DNA of 64,000 nt from Montifringilla adamsi (Eukaryota; Chordata; Aves; Passeriformes; Passeridae): positions 5,992,641-6,056,640 of the forward strand of contig JAGGNK010007559.1 in assembly GCA_017590115.1 (NCBI GenBank). The letters run 5' to 3'. The notes under the pieces were generated by a model that was not told where the DNA came from, did not search any database, and worked only from the letters and a program-made list of their open reading frames with translations. Both the position numbers and the translations under genes were made by a program. The stretch's first letter is position 1, and every line of letters begins with the position of its first letter. Positions 11,753 to 25,541 of the stretch are shown piece by piece.

Positions 11753-14700
11753 TATTTGTGTATTTATACATTATTTACGTCGTGTATAAATATCCAAGAA
11801 ACCACTATCCAGATGCCGGCAACATTTGCAAATGAAAATGCTGTTTAAATATCACAGTCCTGCAGAATCTTGTGTGTTGGAGGAAATCTCATCCCACATT
11901 TGTCTGTGCCAGTTCCAGGAGATTTTTTATGCTTTGTCCTGCAGGTGACGTGTGAGGAGTGAAGGGCAGAGGCTATGCTGCTCTAACTCTGCATTTCTTG
12001 ACCTCTGACAGTTTTAGATTTTTTAATCACAGCCTTTTCTAAGAACAGGCTGTGCAGTACAACTTGCCATATAAAATCCTGGATAGATATGGAGCTGGAT
12101 TTGTGATGCAGTTACTGGTATTTCATTAACCTTTATCTTGACAAGTGGAAATAACATGCAGTGATTCAGGGGAAATTTTTCACTTGCAGAGAAAAATGGT
12201 GCCAAAAGAAAGGAAGTGGGCTACAAATTAATAAATACAAATCTCAATAGCAGGAATCAGCTTCCAGCTGGAGTTGGCCGCTTGTCTGTGTTTTGGATGG
12301 ATCAGGGCTGTTGTGATAATGCTCTGTGGGGCATGATAAAGCCACAGCTCAGGAGCCTGTGGGTGACCTCAGCCAGCCTCAGGGCCAGGGTAGCCACCCT
12401 CCAGCCTCCCTCCTCTGTTTTTTCCCCCCAGATGAAGACCTGGGTCTCAAGGATTGTCCATGGGCTGTGGCCTCTCCATGCTGTGTTGTTTCTTCAGCCT
12501 TGTGTCTCCACTGGTCTCAGCTGCTAAAAAGCTTTTTGCTCTGCAAAAAGGCTGCTTATACTCATGGTCCTGTTCATGTGGACATGTAACCACCAACTCT
12601 CCAAAACCCCAGGGAGAACCTTTTTTAGGAGGACCTGAGCAAAATGCAGCCCCCCTACAACTGCAGCCTCAATGGTGGATAGCAGACTACCCTGGAGGAG
12701 AGCTGGTGAGTAATAAAGATAACTGATGTTTTTCCTAGTGACTCACCTCGATTTTGTTTCTTTTATTGTTTCTTGTATTGCTGTGATGGCAGACAGCAGA
12801 TCTCAGCTACTGAGTCCAGGGTTTTATCACCATATAACAGGACAAAGTGCCTGCTGAAATGCTTCCAGACTAAATCAGTAGGAGGCAAAAAAGAAAAGGT
12901 TAGGTCACTTGCTCACTGCTGCCCTATAATTCAGGGCTGCCCTACTCCTCACTAAGCACCTTCACTCACCCAGGGTGACATTTTTTCCTGCTAGTTTTGC
13001 CTTGCTCTAAGCCGAGGTTTATAGATAGTCAATACCATATTTTTTCCAAATAAAAGATCTACTTGGCACATATATTTCGGGACCTGTTGTGCTCCAGGGG
13101 GAGCACTTGCTACCGGCAGGGGCTGCTCAGATCCGAAGATTTTTATTGAGATACTGATCTGAGGCATCAGGAGAACAAAACATGCAGTGGTGACCCCATG
13201 CCACTCGCTCTGGCTGTGCCATCCTCCAGCGAGCAGCACAGTCCTGTACAATCAGTTCCTCTGTTAGATGAAATCAGGATCTATTCTTGGGCAGGGATGC
13301 CATGGAAAATGTCCCTCTGGAGCTGGTATCTTCCAGTGATAATGTCTCTCTCAAGCCAATGTCTAGCACAGGTTAAGCTTCCTACTCCTTGAAATACACA
13401 TCGGCCTCTCAAGGCCTTTGCAACTGTGGGTGCTGCTGATGCTGGGAGGAGTTGTACCCACCACTGCACTGCCAAAGAGAAGAGATCCCACAGAGTTCAA
13501 CAAAATGTCAGAGCCTGGATCCATGCATCAACTGAAGCAGAATAATTCCCAGATCCAGAGAGAAAAGCACAAACAAAGAGAACCTAGAAGTCAAGGAGAC
13601 AAAAGCTGGCTGGGAGACCAATGCAGAAAAGCTCTGCCCAAGGTCTGAGGTTTAATGAGAGCTGAGTAGGATGGGACTTGGCATAGATAGAAGCTGTTAG
13701 GAACAGTAGTGAAGAACAGAATATGCAGATAGTGAGAGGCGAGAACAGCTGAAAGAGGAGGCTGGGAGGAAAGCAGGTAAAGGGATGTAAATTTTGGCTT
13801 GTGTGTACAACCACTACAACCCTGCAAGATGTGGTCTAGCATGGCAAAAGCCAGACAGTTCCAGAGGATCCCTGCAGGAAGCAAAGCTGCTCAGCTGCTC
13901 TAGGGGGAGAGAAGTGGTGGTGACACTGAGAATGGGCACTCCTGCTCTCCGGCTGCTCCAAGGCTTTGTCCTGGCCCAAGAGTTGGAGGCAGTTTCTCTG
14001 GCTTTTTTTGGGGGGGTTTGGTGGGAGTTTTGTTTGTTGGTTGGTTTTGATTTTCCTTTTTATTACTGTTGTTGTTTTGAGGGGGTTTTGGTGTTTTTTA
14101 CTGTCTTTTTTTTTTTTTTTAAGGGCAGATTCCAGATGGGTTCTGCAGTGGCAGCTCTAACTTCTGCCCCAAGTTGCCTGGGCTCTCCAAGCACTCCACT
14201 GCTTGCTGAGAATCACACTAGAACTGAACTAAGCCTGTGCCAAATGCCACCTCTGTGACAGTGGCTTGGACTCACCATGACAGAGGTGTTGGTGAATCTC
14301 TGCTTGTCTGACCCAACATCGTCAGGGTATCCCAGGCTAGCATCACCACCCAGGACCAGCCTTCACCACCCAACAGCAGCACAGCAGGTGGGCAGAGGCT
14401 GAGGGTTTGTTTGCACTGATCTCAGCTCACATCTTGGTTTGGGAAGACATACCTGGCATTCTGGTCAGCAATGACTGACCCTTGAAGTAAATAATCAGCC
14501 ATTCTGGAGGGCCGTGCCCACATGTTAGGAGAATTATTGCTTTCTTCCAGCCTCAGCTGTGTAGAAATGCATTGCTTCTCTTTATGAGAAATTCTTATCT
14601 CCATCTGTCAGTCATCTTGTCTCAGTGGGGAAAAAATCCCCAAGCCCTGTCATATCAGAAAATGAGAAAATTATCAATATCTAAAGTGTATGTGAAAAAT

Positions 14701-15974
14701 AGGAGCTCTTTCTCCATTTGAGAGAATGAATCTTGATTGTAATGTCTTGTAAATGTTAGTGGCTTCTCAGACTTTCAAAAATGTTAATAATCCTGAGGTA
14801 CCAAAATACTTTGCCTTGGAGCTCTCCATATTAAAAACATTGTCTTGCCCTCTGCAGCCATCTCCAAGTCTCTCAGAGATGAGTGGTCCTATACATCGCT
14901 TTATGCATTCAGAAAACAGAGGCAGGATTAGTACATTCATGCAAACACAACAGGCTCTGATGATTGTCTGTGTATCAAAAGTCAGGATCCAGCTCTGGTG
15001 CCTAAGATCAGCTTAATAAATACTATCAACTTCTGCCAAGCACAGGAATAGAAAAAATATGCCAATAGCTGCAGCTTTGAATAGGAATCCTTGAGTAACA
15101 GAAATCTCTCTTCTTCAGATTTCCACTGGCCTTGTTACGCTGCCTTGGAGAGAGAGAAGGGAGCACAGAGGAGACAGCCCCAAGTGCTACAGCTGGGATA
15201 TGAGGGGGTCCCACTAGTCCCAGGGATGATACCCCACCCCTCTGCACCACAGGGGTGTCTGAGCCAGTCTGGGGTCCTTCTTCCGCTGAAGAGCAGCCAC
15301 TGACAACACTTGCTGCCCCTTCAGGGGGGAAGGTGGGTGTTCAGGTGAGGGGGCTCAGCCTCCCATCCTCCTCTCCTAGAGCCACACACGCATCCCTGTG
15401 CTGCCCAGGGTCTTGTGCTGTTGTTGCCACCTTCAAAAGAGTTGATTTTGGCATCAGTTCCCCATTGGAAACCTGCAAACAGCTTCTTCTCCCTCAGGCT
15501 ATCTCAGACTCCAGCAGAGCCCCAACTCCTGTGGCTGCACACAAGTCTGTCCCACTGCTTTGGGCTGTCACTCATGAATATGCTCCTTCACATGCTCCAG
15601 GGCAGACTGAGGCAGCCAAGGCTGCCACATACCATCATATTCCCAGGCATGCAGAAGAGTAGTTTAATTCAGATCCAAGCTTTATTAAGGTTACCTGGAA
15701 CCACAGGTTTGAATCCTGGCTCTACTGAAGCTGGCTGAGGGCTCAAGTGGAAGAACGCAGCAGAACTCGCTACTTCTCCAGGCACTCCTGTGACAGGACT
15801 CACAACTACATCTGAATCTATTCTGCTATTTTCCTTTTCAAATATCTGTCCCTTTTGCTTTTATGAGTCATCAACTGTTTTATTTCCTGAGCAGATTAGA
15901 TTGTTCCTCTCGCTGTAGCTTTGGGCTTTTGCAGCTGAATGGGACCCAGGAGACCTGAGCATGGAGCATCGGGA
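11753..15974. other. Intergenic DNA, no gene seen
   Basis: Mixed composition with no supported gene. The open frame at 13,794-14,258 (154 codons) is carried by a T/G-rich low-complexity stretch and has no domain. Confidence 0.55.
14003..14120. repeat. T/G-rich low-complexity tract
   Basis: Runs of T and G (for example a seven-G run near 14,010 and 'gtttgttggttggtttt') end in a pure T run of about 15. The strand asymmetry is strong. It resembles the longer T/G tract at 48.25 kb. Confidence 0.8.
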
Positions 15975-16010
15975 CACAGTGAAATACACAGTGAAATACA
16001 CAGTGAAACA
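15975..16010. repeat. 12-bp tandem repeat, three copies
   Basis: The unit 'cacagtgaaata' occurs twice exactly, then once with one change ('cacagtgaaaca'). The 12-bp period keeps an incidental frame open (YTVK repeats), but there is no sign of a gene. Confidence 0.9.
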
Positions 16011-18244
16011 CAAAAAGGGCAGCTGGTGCTCAGCAGACGCCACAAGTCACTTAAAATGTTTTTTGTTTTTTAGCTATTGTTTGGTTAAATGTGGTACCTG
16101 CAGCTTGAACAATAGGCAGAAGCAGGGTGTTGCACTGATGGGCTCTTATGGAGTGCAAGGTGAGGTTTCAGTGTGGGAAGCCAGAGGCAGCACATTTGCC
16201 TAACAAGTCCTTCCAGGCGGTCCATTAGCTGAGCTCCCAAGAAGCCACACAAATTATGTTTATTGCATTTCTTTGAGCCCACACTGGGGAAGTTTATTTA
16301 AACTATTTGGTGTGGGGGAAAATGGATGTTGGCAGGGCTTTAGGTTCCAGCCAGGAGTAGATGGAGCTGTGGGAGTGTTGCTGGAGAGAGGTCCAGGCCA
16401 CCCACACTGGGCTCTTCTTCCTCCCACATCAAGGTGCGCTGAGCCCTGAGGAGAGGTTTCCAAACCTTCTTTGAGTCAGGTAGGTTATTTCTGGAACACT
16501 GAAATTGGATGCAAGTGTCCCACTGCCCAGCTCACAGATCAGTGTCCCTGTGATCTGGGGACCCCCATTCCCCCCCATCTGGGTGTTGTGTTGTGCTCCT
16601 TCTGCTCTTCAGAGCAGAGGACAAAAACCAGGGTGCTTTCAGACACTTTAGCAACTGCTTTCTCAAAGCTTGTGGTGCTGCTCCAAAGAGAGTTACTCTT
16701 TGCATGAACCAGTCCAGAGCTTTTTGGATGCACCAAGTGAATGTAATTTGCTTCTTTTTTTCCCCCATTAAGTTCCTCTGTTCTGAAGCTGAATTGAGTT
16801 TTCTGATCTAATTGTCCTTCCCTTTCCAAACAAATAGAATGCTTTGAAAAACTGCCTGTACTTTTATACACCCAACATCTGGTTTTGGTAAAAATTCTGT
16901 AACTTTTAAAATACTACTTGCAATCTAGTGGGAAGGGACAGTGATACTTAGTAGATAATATTTTCCCTCATTTTTTAAGGAAAAAAACCCTATCCATTAA
17001 TTCTGCTGCTGGAAATTGAGAAAGCAGTTGGGCTGAACTTTAAGTGAACAAACACTTATGGAACTATTTATACCTGCCCTGAAGCAGACTACCATAGGTG
17101 GAAACGTTGTAATTATTTCCTCTCCCTGGTTTCCACAGTCCTACAAAGATCTCCTGGAGCAGCTTGTTAACAAGTTACTGCTGCACATGGTGAAATTAGA
17201 ATCAAGTCCTTATTAACAACCAAACCAAACTGACTAAAAATTACTAAATTGGCAATAGCAAAGGTGAGAGGAGCTGCTTTGAGTCAGCTTTTGCTTCTTA
17301 GCCCCATCTATTTAAGAAGGCTGAGAATTACAAAGGACAAATGTGGCTGGCAGTTGAGCAGGGACAGGGACCTGAGAGGGAGTGACAGGGAGATGCAACA
17401 GCAGTTTTTCTTGTGTTCCTTTTTCCATCACTGCATGTTTCTAACTTAATTCCTCTCCCTAAAGAGTCCCTCTCCTTTGTTATCTTCCCACTCTTCTCCC
17501 ACCTCCTTCTCCCTTGGTTTATTTCTCAGAGCAGATCTCCTCTGCTCACCATCCAGGTTAATCCTAGTTTCAGTATCAAAGATCATTTAGGCTGAAAATA
17601 GCTTTTACTGAGCCCATGTTAGAACCCAGAAGTGTCTGGTCACCAGATATCCAGCTGCTCCTCAGCTGGGGTTATCCATGTGCCGGTACTCCCAGTTCCA
17701 TGGTCTCAAGCCATTGTGGTTCATCATAAACTCAGGAGTGTTGTGAACTCAGTTACAGCTGATTATGGATCACATGGGAGGAGCAGAAGAAGCAGAAAAA
17801 AAAGTCGTTAATATTCATCCAGGCAGCCTGTCCTTTAGAGATTTTTTGTTTTCATGGCAAATTTTTGGGTTTTTTGAAGTGACATTAAATTGTTACCGCT
17901 TTATGTCCATTAGGAAATGGCCAGTGGTGATATTTATTGTTGCCTTCTTGGGTATAGAGTCCAAATGACTCAGTTAAGAAAACAAGACTTACACTGTTCA
18001 GAAGTATGAAATATGGCTCTTCAGTTCCAAGCATGAAGTCATGATTATTCTGGAGCAAGAGGATGGATGTGCTACAAATCCCAGTGCTGTGAACTTCTGC
18101 CTCCCCTGCAGAATAAGGGAACAGAATCCTGAGCTGGAACAGCCTGGATGGATTCAGGTGTGCTCTGTGTCTTAGTGATGTGCTAAATGTCCAAGATCAT
18201 CTTTACTGTGGAAAGATATTTTAAAAAATCATCTTTACTTTGTG
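16011..18244. other. Intergenic DNA, no gene seen
   Basis: No supported gene, RNA gene or dispersed repeat was recognised. Short overlapping frames near 16,470-16,870 look random. Confidence 0.55.
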
Positions 18245-18337
18245 TAACCTGCTCTGGGTAAGCCAGCATTAGCAGAGGGTTGGATCAGACATCTCCAGGG
18301 GTCCCTTCCAACCCCAACCATTCCATGATCCTGTGAT
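18245..18337 (+). mobile_element. CR1 LINE 3' fragment (first of a pair)
   Basis: 'acctgctctgggtaagcc', 'gggttggatcagac' and 'aggggtcccttccaacccc', then 'ccatgatcctgtgatg', match the last 90 or so bases of a CR1 copy. It abuts a second CR1 fragment of another sequence type in the same orientation. Confidence 0.85.
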
Positions 18338-18530
18338 GATATTAGGAAAAATTTCTTCACCTAAAGGGCTGCAAAGAATTGGAATAGGCTGCCCAGGGCA
18401 GTGGTGGAGTCACCATCCCTAGAGGTGACTTGCAGGTGTGGCACTTGGGGACATGGTTTAGTGGAGGGCTTGGCAGTGCTGGGTTACAGCTCGACTTGGT
18501 CTTTTCCATCCTAAAGAATCCTGGGATAAG
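18338..18530 (+). mobile_element. CR1 LINE 3' fragment (second of a pair)
   Basis: Begins with 'gatattaggaaaaatttctt' and continues 'ggaataggctgcccagggca', 'gtggtggagtcaccatccct' and 'cgacttggtcttttcc'. This is a CR1 3' region whose wording differs from the preceding copy. It lies directly after the previous copy's terminal repeat, head to tail. The 3' end is degenerate and the boundary approximate. Confidence 0.82.
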
Positions 18531-20907
18531 ATTCTGCATCCATGGCAGACTGGTGGGGGGAGGGAACAGACAACTGGCAGTGGGGGGGTTACATTGAGTC
18601 CCTAAGATGAGAGTCATAGTAGAGATTTCAAAATCTTCACTTCGTTAAAGGAGTAAATAGCCTTTCTTGATAGCAGGAGATGCAAAGCAGGTACGAATTC
18701 AGTGCCATTGTACAGCAATATCCTTTGGAAGATTTGCCAGATGGCTCGCAGCAAGACTTTTAGACTGACTTTTTTTCCCAGCCAGCCATATCACCATCCA
18801 TCAGACAGTCACTTTCGACTGACATTGCAGAGCATGGCTGTCTCCTTTCTGCCTTGCTTCCATTTATTTCTAGTGACTTATTTATATCTGGAACTGATAT
18901 AAGTGGTATGATTTCTTTGTTTCATTAAAAGATTCTTTGATCTAAACTTTAAAGGATTTGTTTTCAGAGAGATCAAAGTCAACCCAATGTCTGGCACTAC
19001 TGAGGTTTTCTTACATCCCACTTGTCAGGTAAACCTGGAAAAGACATTTTGTGGCAGAGTAGTAAACTATGGTGACTAGGTTAAAGTGGAGCTACGATGA
19101 ATTCTTGGGTACTAATACATGCCTATCATCCAGGCTTCTTAGTTACTATTTTCCAAGAGGCAAAACAATGTTGACAGAGCTTGCACTATCAGATGCAAGT
19201 CAAGGTAAAACCCAGTGCCAACAGCAAGCATGGAAAATTACATCCCATTGCCCAGCAACTCACAGTCAAGCAAGTAAAATATGATTTGCACAGCTGAGCA
19301 GAGACATTGTCAGGGCGCTAACCCAGGAGCCACACACTCCTAAACCCCATCATGACCTGTTCCTTACTCCTGGGAAAACTTCATGCAGATGGCTCCCTAA
19401 AACAGGCTGTTAATTCTGGGTACCTTATTCATTAATTTTGGGATGTGAATCTTTATTTACCCTGATTTCTAAACACACAGTGGCATGCTGTGACTAGGAC
19501 AGAGCTGTCTCATCCCTTCCTGTTGCTGTGGAAGGCATTTTTTCCCAGCTTAGTTCAATTATTCCAGGAATCAGCAGGTCTCAGCACACACCCAAGCCTC
19601 TCTGCCTGTTACCTTCCAGTGCCATGGAAAGGATGGGGTGTTTGCAGGCGCTTTGAAGGAGCAAAGCTGAACAGAATTGCTGAGTGTTATTGTGGAGGGT
19701 TGGAGTACATCCTGGATATGAATCATCTTGCTCTTTCTGACCTACTGTCCTAATTGAAACTCATTTATTCTTCAGAGGCTCGTCACTGCCCAGGTCATAC
19801 CTTTTCATAATGGACCAGCAGCACAGAGCTGCAGGTGTTTGCCCCACTACTTCATTACGTGACAAATTAGAGGAGATTTAATAAACAGACATGCTGAATC
19901 ATGGATCCTCCCCAAACATGACCCCAAATCCCTGCCCTTTCGTTTTGTTGTTTTCTGTGGCAGGGTCAGGCCAGGACATGGCTTTCCATTGGCTATATGA
20001 ATTTTACTGCTGTGCATATTCCAGTAAAATCAAAGGCCTTAGAAAAGGGATTCTGCAGAAGCTTTTTTTGGCAGGGCCTTTACACTCATTAGTTATAGTT
20101 TAGAACACAAGCTGCAGGGCAGGACCAGCAGAGTTACTCCTGTTTGATTGTGCAGGTGTTGATGCTTCTTCAGGAACCTCTATCACTTTGTAGATCAGAG
20201 ATGACAGATGTCCCAACCTCATTTTTCCAACACATTTAAGAAGCATGCTCTTCCCTGACCATCTCGTATCTCTATTTATTAAAGGGAGGGCTGATTGCCT
20301 GCTCCAAGATGCCCCTGGTAACAGTCTGCCTGGCCTCATGCCTTTGAAAAATTTCCATCCAAGGGCTTATTTTTGCTGCAGAATGAGTTGGAACTTCCAG
20401 TGAAAGGTGCTCTGCTCCCTGCTCTGCCCGCACTCCTCCTGGCAGGGCAGCAATAAATGGCAGCTGAGTAACCCACCGGTTGTCAGAGATGAAGAGGTTA
20501 AATGTCGGAGTGGCTGCAGACCTTGAATCCATTGCTCCCCTTGGCAAATCCCCTGGTGCCTCCCTTGAGTCTTCCCAGTGATGCTCTTCCTTGTCAACTA
20601 GGCACTTCCCTGATTCAGCTGAATTGGGGACATTAACAATTAATTGTGCCCATTTGGATGTCACTTGGGCAGGCTGCTGTCAAACATTTAGAAAGAACAA
20701 TCTGGATAGGAATACTGGCTTTCTAAACACACTTCTGGCAATAAAAGTGAGAGCTGTCAAGTTCAGCCTGGGCTGGGAGTAACAACCAACACTAACCAGT
20801 CTGGGGAAGCCATGATGCTTTTATGTATTCTACTCCTATGTTTGAAGGGTTCTGACAGGATTTTTTTAAATCTTAGAATGTGTTGCTTTCTTCACTTTTA
20901 GAGATTC

Positions 20908-20923
20908 TTTTTTTTTTTTTTTT
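20908..20923. repeat. Poly(T) run
   Basis: An uninterrupted run of about 16 T. Confidence 0.9.
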
Positions 20924-23900
20924 CAATTACATCTTTTAAATGTGTTTTTATTTTGCAAAGGTACAGCCTTTGTGCTGATCAGCCAGAAGAGACCAGATCC
21001 TTAACTCTGGCTGGATTCTGGCACAGCTTTAGATCAGCTCTGAATTTTAGATTTACACCTCCTTACCAATTTAAGGTGTTTTTTTACAATTAGTTTTATT
21101 CTTAAGGGATTGTCTCTGGAAACACATTTCAACAAAGTTTCTTCTCATTCTACAGAAGGAAACTTGGAGAAAATATCATCCAACTCAGAAGAGAACTTTC
21201 AGGGAGCAGATCTCCTGGTGAAGTAACAATTGCATCACTGTCTCTCTGGAGCTGGAGATAAATGGGCTTTATCCTCTTTGAAGCAAAGCATTTATCAGAC
21301 AACAAAAGTTACAATTACTGGCAAGGAACAAGGTTGGGTTGTGCAGCAACAAGTGTTTCTGGAGAATCTAAGCCCCATGCGTGTGCTGAAATTACTCCTT
21401 ATTTTTTGATATGAAACCAGTCCCACATATACAGGAAACAAATGTCAGCCTCTTCCTTACTCGATTTTCAACAGCTGCTCAGTTGCTCAATAGTTCAGCC
21501 AGCCAGAAAGGAGATGTTCATAGATAACTGGAAACAATACCAATTTCTGCCACTTCCATGACTGGTTTCGCTCCTAGATCCTCCAGCTTAGGGCTGGTAT
21601 CTTTTGCAAATCCTCAGAGGTGGGATTGCTAGTTAATAATTGCTGTAATTCATTTAGGTCATAGCCCCTCTTCTCTTTCTTTTCAGTACCTGAGGGAGAG
21701 CTGAAACAGAGATCACCCAAGGCATGACTGCTGGTTTAACTTTCCGCCACAGTCAGCTAAATCTGAGCTCTCTGTCCAGTATGTGTGGCTCAGTTCACCT
21801 CGGGTCTCTGGCATTGCTTCTTACAATTGCCCTTCTTATACTTAAATTTCAAAACCTGAGAATTCTTCTAGATTTAAGCATAATCACACTACTATACCTC
21901 CAAATTAGTATGGGGCTATTTTCAGGATTTTTTAAAAATCTATTTAAAATACTTGGGTCTGTATTTTCTTGCTCATGTATGCAGGTACTTTTATTAAAAA
22001 TCTGTTCTGAGAAGAGTCATGTGTGTATGCAGCCTTGGATTCGACTGGAATGAAATTGTGACAATTTATGGAAAAGCTTTTTGTGAGAAAACATCCTCAG
22101 CTATATAGCTTTAGAAACTAGAGTTACAGTTGGAGCTCAGAGAGCAGCTATGAATATGGAGAGCCAGGAGTTGGAATAATCTCAAGGGAGGCAACGGCAC
22201 TAGCCAGAATGAAAGATGAGTTTCAGCAGAAAATTGATCAAGATAACAAAGCAGGGGGAAGATTCTTGTGACAGCAGCTGGATTTGTAGCACGTAGCCTC
22301 AAATAGGAGCATGAAACATAAGTTTGCTTGGAGGAGGAAAAATCAATCAGGAGATTTCACATAGGATTGTGAGACTATAGAAAGCTCCAAGGCACCCTGG
22401 AACACTGCACCATTTACCCTAATCGGGGGGTGAGTCAGCACTCAATTATACTCAGGCAATTTTATATTCAGTTTTTTATGCGTTGACGACAAAGCAACTT
22501 AGATAATATGGTCACACAGCAGAATCACTTTCTTTACAAATCTGAGTTCCATTAGCTACAATAAAAAGTATGTCACTCCAAGTGTTCATTTCCCAGCATG
22601 GACGATAATTGTCATGTGGGATCAAGAAGAAATCTCTTCTTCCCATTGCCAAACTCAATGTAATTGTGTGACATGGCTGTTTTATCCCTGTTTCTGAAGA
22701 TCTTAGTTACAGCTACTCTTGAGACTGCACAGATCCACTGCTGTGTGCAGGAGCTCTCTGAAGTCTTTGCATTAATAATAGCACATGAGATAACGGCTCC
22801 TACTGGGTTGTGTGTTCTAGAGAAAACATTCTGTTCTAATGAAGTGGGTCATATATATGTAGGTACACGAGGGCGGCTCAGTCTACCCATCACAGGGTAA
22901 AGAGCTGTGACCTGTAAAACAGAAGAATCTCTGTGAAATTGTTGGCAAGTCCCGTGAGCACTGCCCTGGGGGATTTCAAGGTGTGGCTTTATGCAGCCTT
23001 TTGACATCAGTTCAGGAAAGACGTATGCTAACATGACCTTTTGCTTTATCTTTAAAGGCACTTATTGTATTATGTTGGGAATTACACCTTTAGGAATCAG
23101 AAGCTGGAGAGAAAATGAGTGATTTACTATTTGAACTGAGTGATCATTTCAATGCCAGTGACAGACTGAGTCTCCCATGAACTGTTCTTTATATGAACAA
23201 GATGCACAAACTGTGTAAAATCTACTATCTATGTCTCAGGAGCAAACACACAGCTTGAATCTTCATTCCCTTCCATTATTCCTGTCTCTGTGACTCAATG
23301 GACTTTAATAGGAGCTGAGTAAGGACCATGTCTGTGGCAGAGCAAGCTCAAAGAGAAATTTCCATTGACTTTTTTTCCCCCATGGATAATACCCTAAAGA
23401 TTCAGGGCCAAATCTCAACTGTCATATCCTGACATCTTTCCACTCAACCAACTCTTCATGTCTCCACAGGTACTGGGTTCCTGTTTAGCTGAAAAGAAAC
23501 ACCCTTGTTGGTTTTTGTTTGTCTTTTTATAAAATACAGACAGTTTTCATGATTTTCTCCCAAGAGGATGATTTTCAGACTGTATTTATCAAGACACAGA
23601 CATTTGAACTCATTTACTTTGAAGTCACCGTCACTCACACTGTCATAGCATGACAGCACAGCAGGTTAACTCAGCACTTCTCAAATCAGTCTGCCTTCAG
23701 ACCCAGGATTAACACCTCAAACTAGTGCCTTTCCTAAAGGTGATATTCTGCCTGTCACCTGGTAGTCACTAATTAAACTCTACAAGTCCTGAGCTCAGAA
23801 TAAAACACTGTTACTGATAGAAATAGCATGCAGAAAGGCATAAGAGTCCCAGTCAACAGCCACATGCTCCAGAGAAAAGGGATTGCCTGAAAGCCTAAAA

Positions 23901-25528
23901 TATGGATGGCTTCTTACTGAGCTGCACTATTTTTGGTTGTTTTAAATTCTTAGGCAAGAACCAAGGCAGACCTTCTGGGGATGTTAAAATTGTATTTTGT
24001 TCTGGATTTTACTGCAAAAAATTGAGGCACCTTCCAATCTTGATAATAAATTGACAGTGCATGGAAACATCCTTCTTCCCCTTCTCATTCAAGGTGCACC
24101 TACATCACTTTGTTGAAAAACTAGAAAACAGTGAAAGCTTCACTGATCCTTCCTAAGTAAACAAAATTATTGCTGGGAGACCCAAAGGGTGCAGATTTGG
24201 TTTAGAGGACATTGTGGTTAGTCAGGAAAGGTAGTATTGGCTGGATCTTTGCCTAAATAAAGTTGAGTTTCCATTTATTTCAAAAAAAGAACCCTGGTAG
24301 TTCTCAGATGATATTTTTTTTACCCTAACTGATGATAATCAGAACATCAAAAAAAGAAGTAGCAGAATTTTTGTGCTTATTGGACTGTTTTGATAAACAG
24401 TCACCCCTCTATTGCTGTTTCTTTCAGTTTAAATGGCCTGAATGAAAGCTATTTCTTTGTACTGACGTTTTTTCCCATTTACTATCTATTTTTTTCACAT
24501 TCAGTATCTCTCTTGAATAAGACTGAAAGGTTTTCCTGGAATTCCCTTTTCAGGAAAACAAATATTTACTTTCCTTCCTGGAAAATGCTAAGTACACAAA
24601 ATTCTTAAGTAAATTCCTAGTGAGATGTTTTCAAGCTACCTTCATCTATTCGGAGACTGAAAGGGCGAAAGACTGGCCCTTCATCCTCAGTGTTTATTTT
24701 TGATCCCCATGAAAGTACTGACAGTTTTAAAAGCAGCTTTCTGTCTCTTTAAAACTGTTTATGAATAATTGTTTGGAATGGGCATAGTAAAGCACTTGAA
24801 GGTGATTAACTTGAAGTTCCATGGCTATCAGCCAGGACAGTCCCCACCTCATAATTTTATCTATTAACAGATACTGCACAATTAACTGACATTAAACTGG
24901 CAGGTTCCCAGCACAAAGGTGAATTTGAGTAAAAAATTATATTGGATTTTAATAAAACTTTCTTCAAAGGTCAACCTCTCTAATGTATGAAATCAATCTT
25001 CCTTCCTCCTTCTTCAGCCCATTCACTCACAACTATAGGAAATTCTGATGCTCATAAAATATTTCCCATTCCCTCTCCCTCCTATTACAGTTTCTCTCTA
25101 CTTGTGACCATTACTTTTCACAGCAGTTTTAGATTATTTACTCCTCATTTCACTCTTTTTTACTGGCCTTCTCAGAATCTGTACCCCATTCTGAAAATGT
25201 TGCTTATTAGGCTCCTCTGCAAGAACAGATCCTACCTTATACCATCTTCAGGCAAAACAAACAACCCACATTTTTACTTGAAGTTTCATCCTTGAAGCTG
25301 GATGAAGCTTTGGGAAGAAAAAAGCTTTGGTGCAAAATCTTTATTTCTCCCGGTTTTATTTCTCCTTCTTACCCAACACCTGCTTTCTGTGTGTTGCTCA
25401 GGACTCCATCAGCTTATTCTAGGTAAGCTATACTATTGGTAGCATTCCACTTAGGAGAGCGTGATGTCCTTGTGAGGTCTGAGCTCTAATCTCCTGCAGA
25501 TCAGTTCCTTCTACTGATGTTGGCCCAG

Positions 25529-25541
25529 AAAAAAAAAAAAA
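25529..25541. repeat. Poly(A) run
   Basis: An uninterrupted run of about 13 A. Confidence 0.9.
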
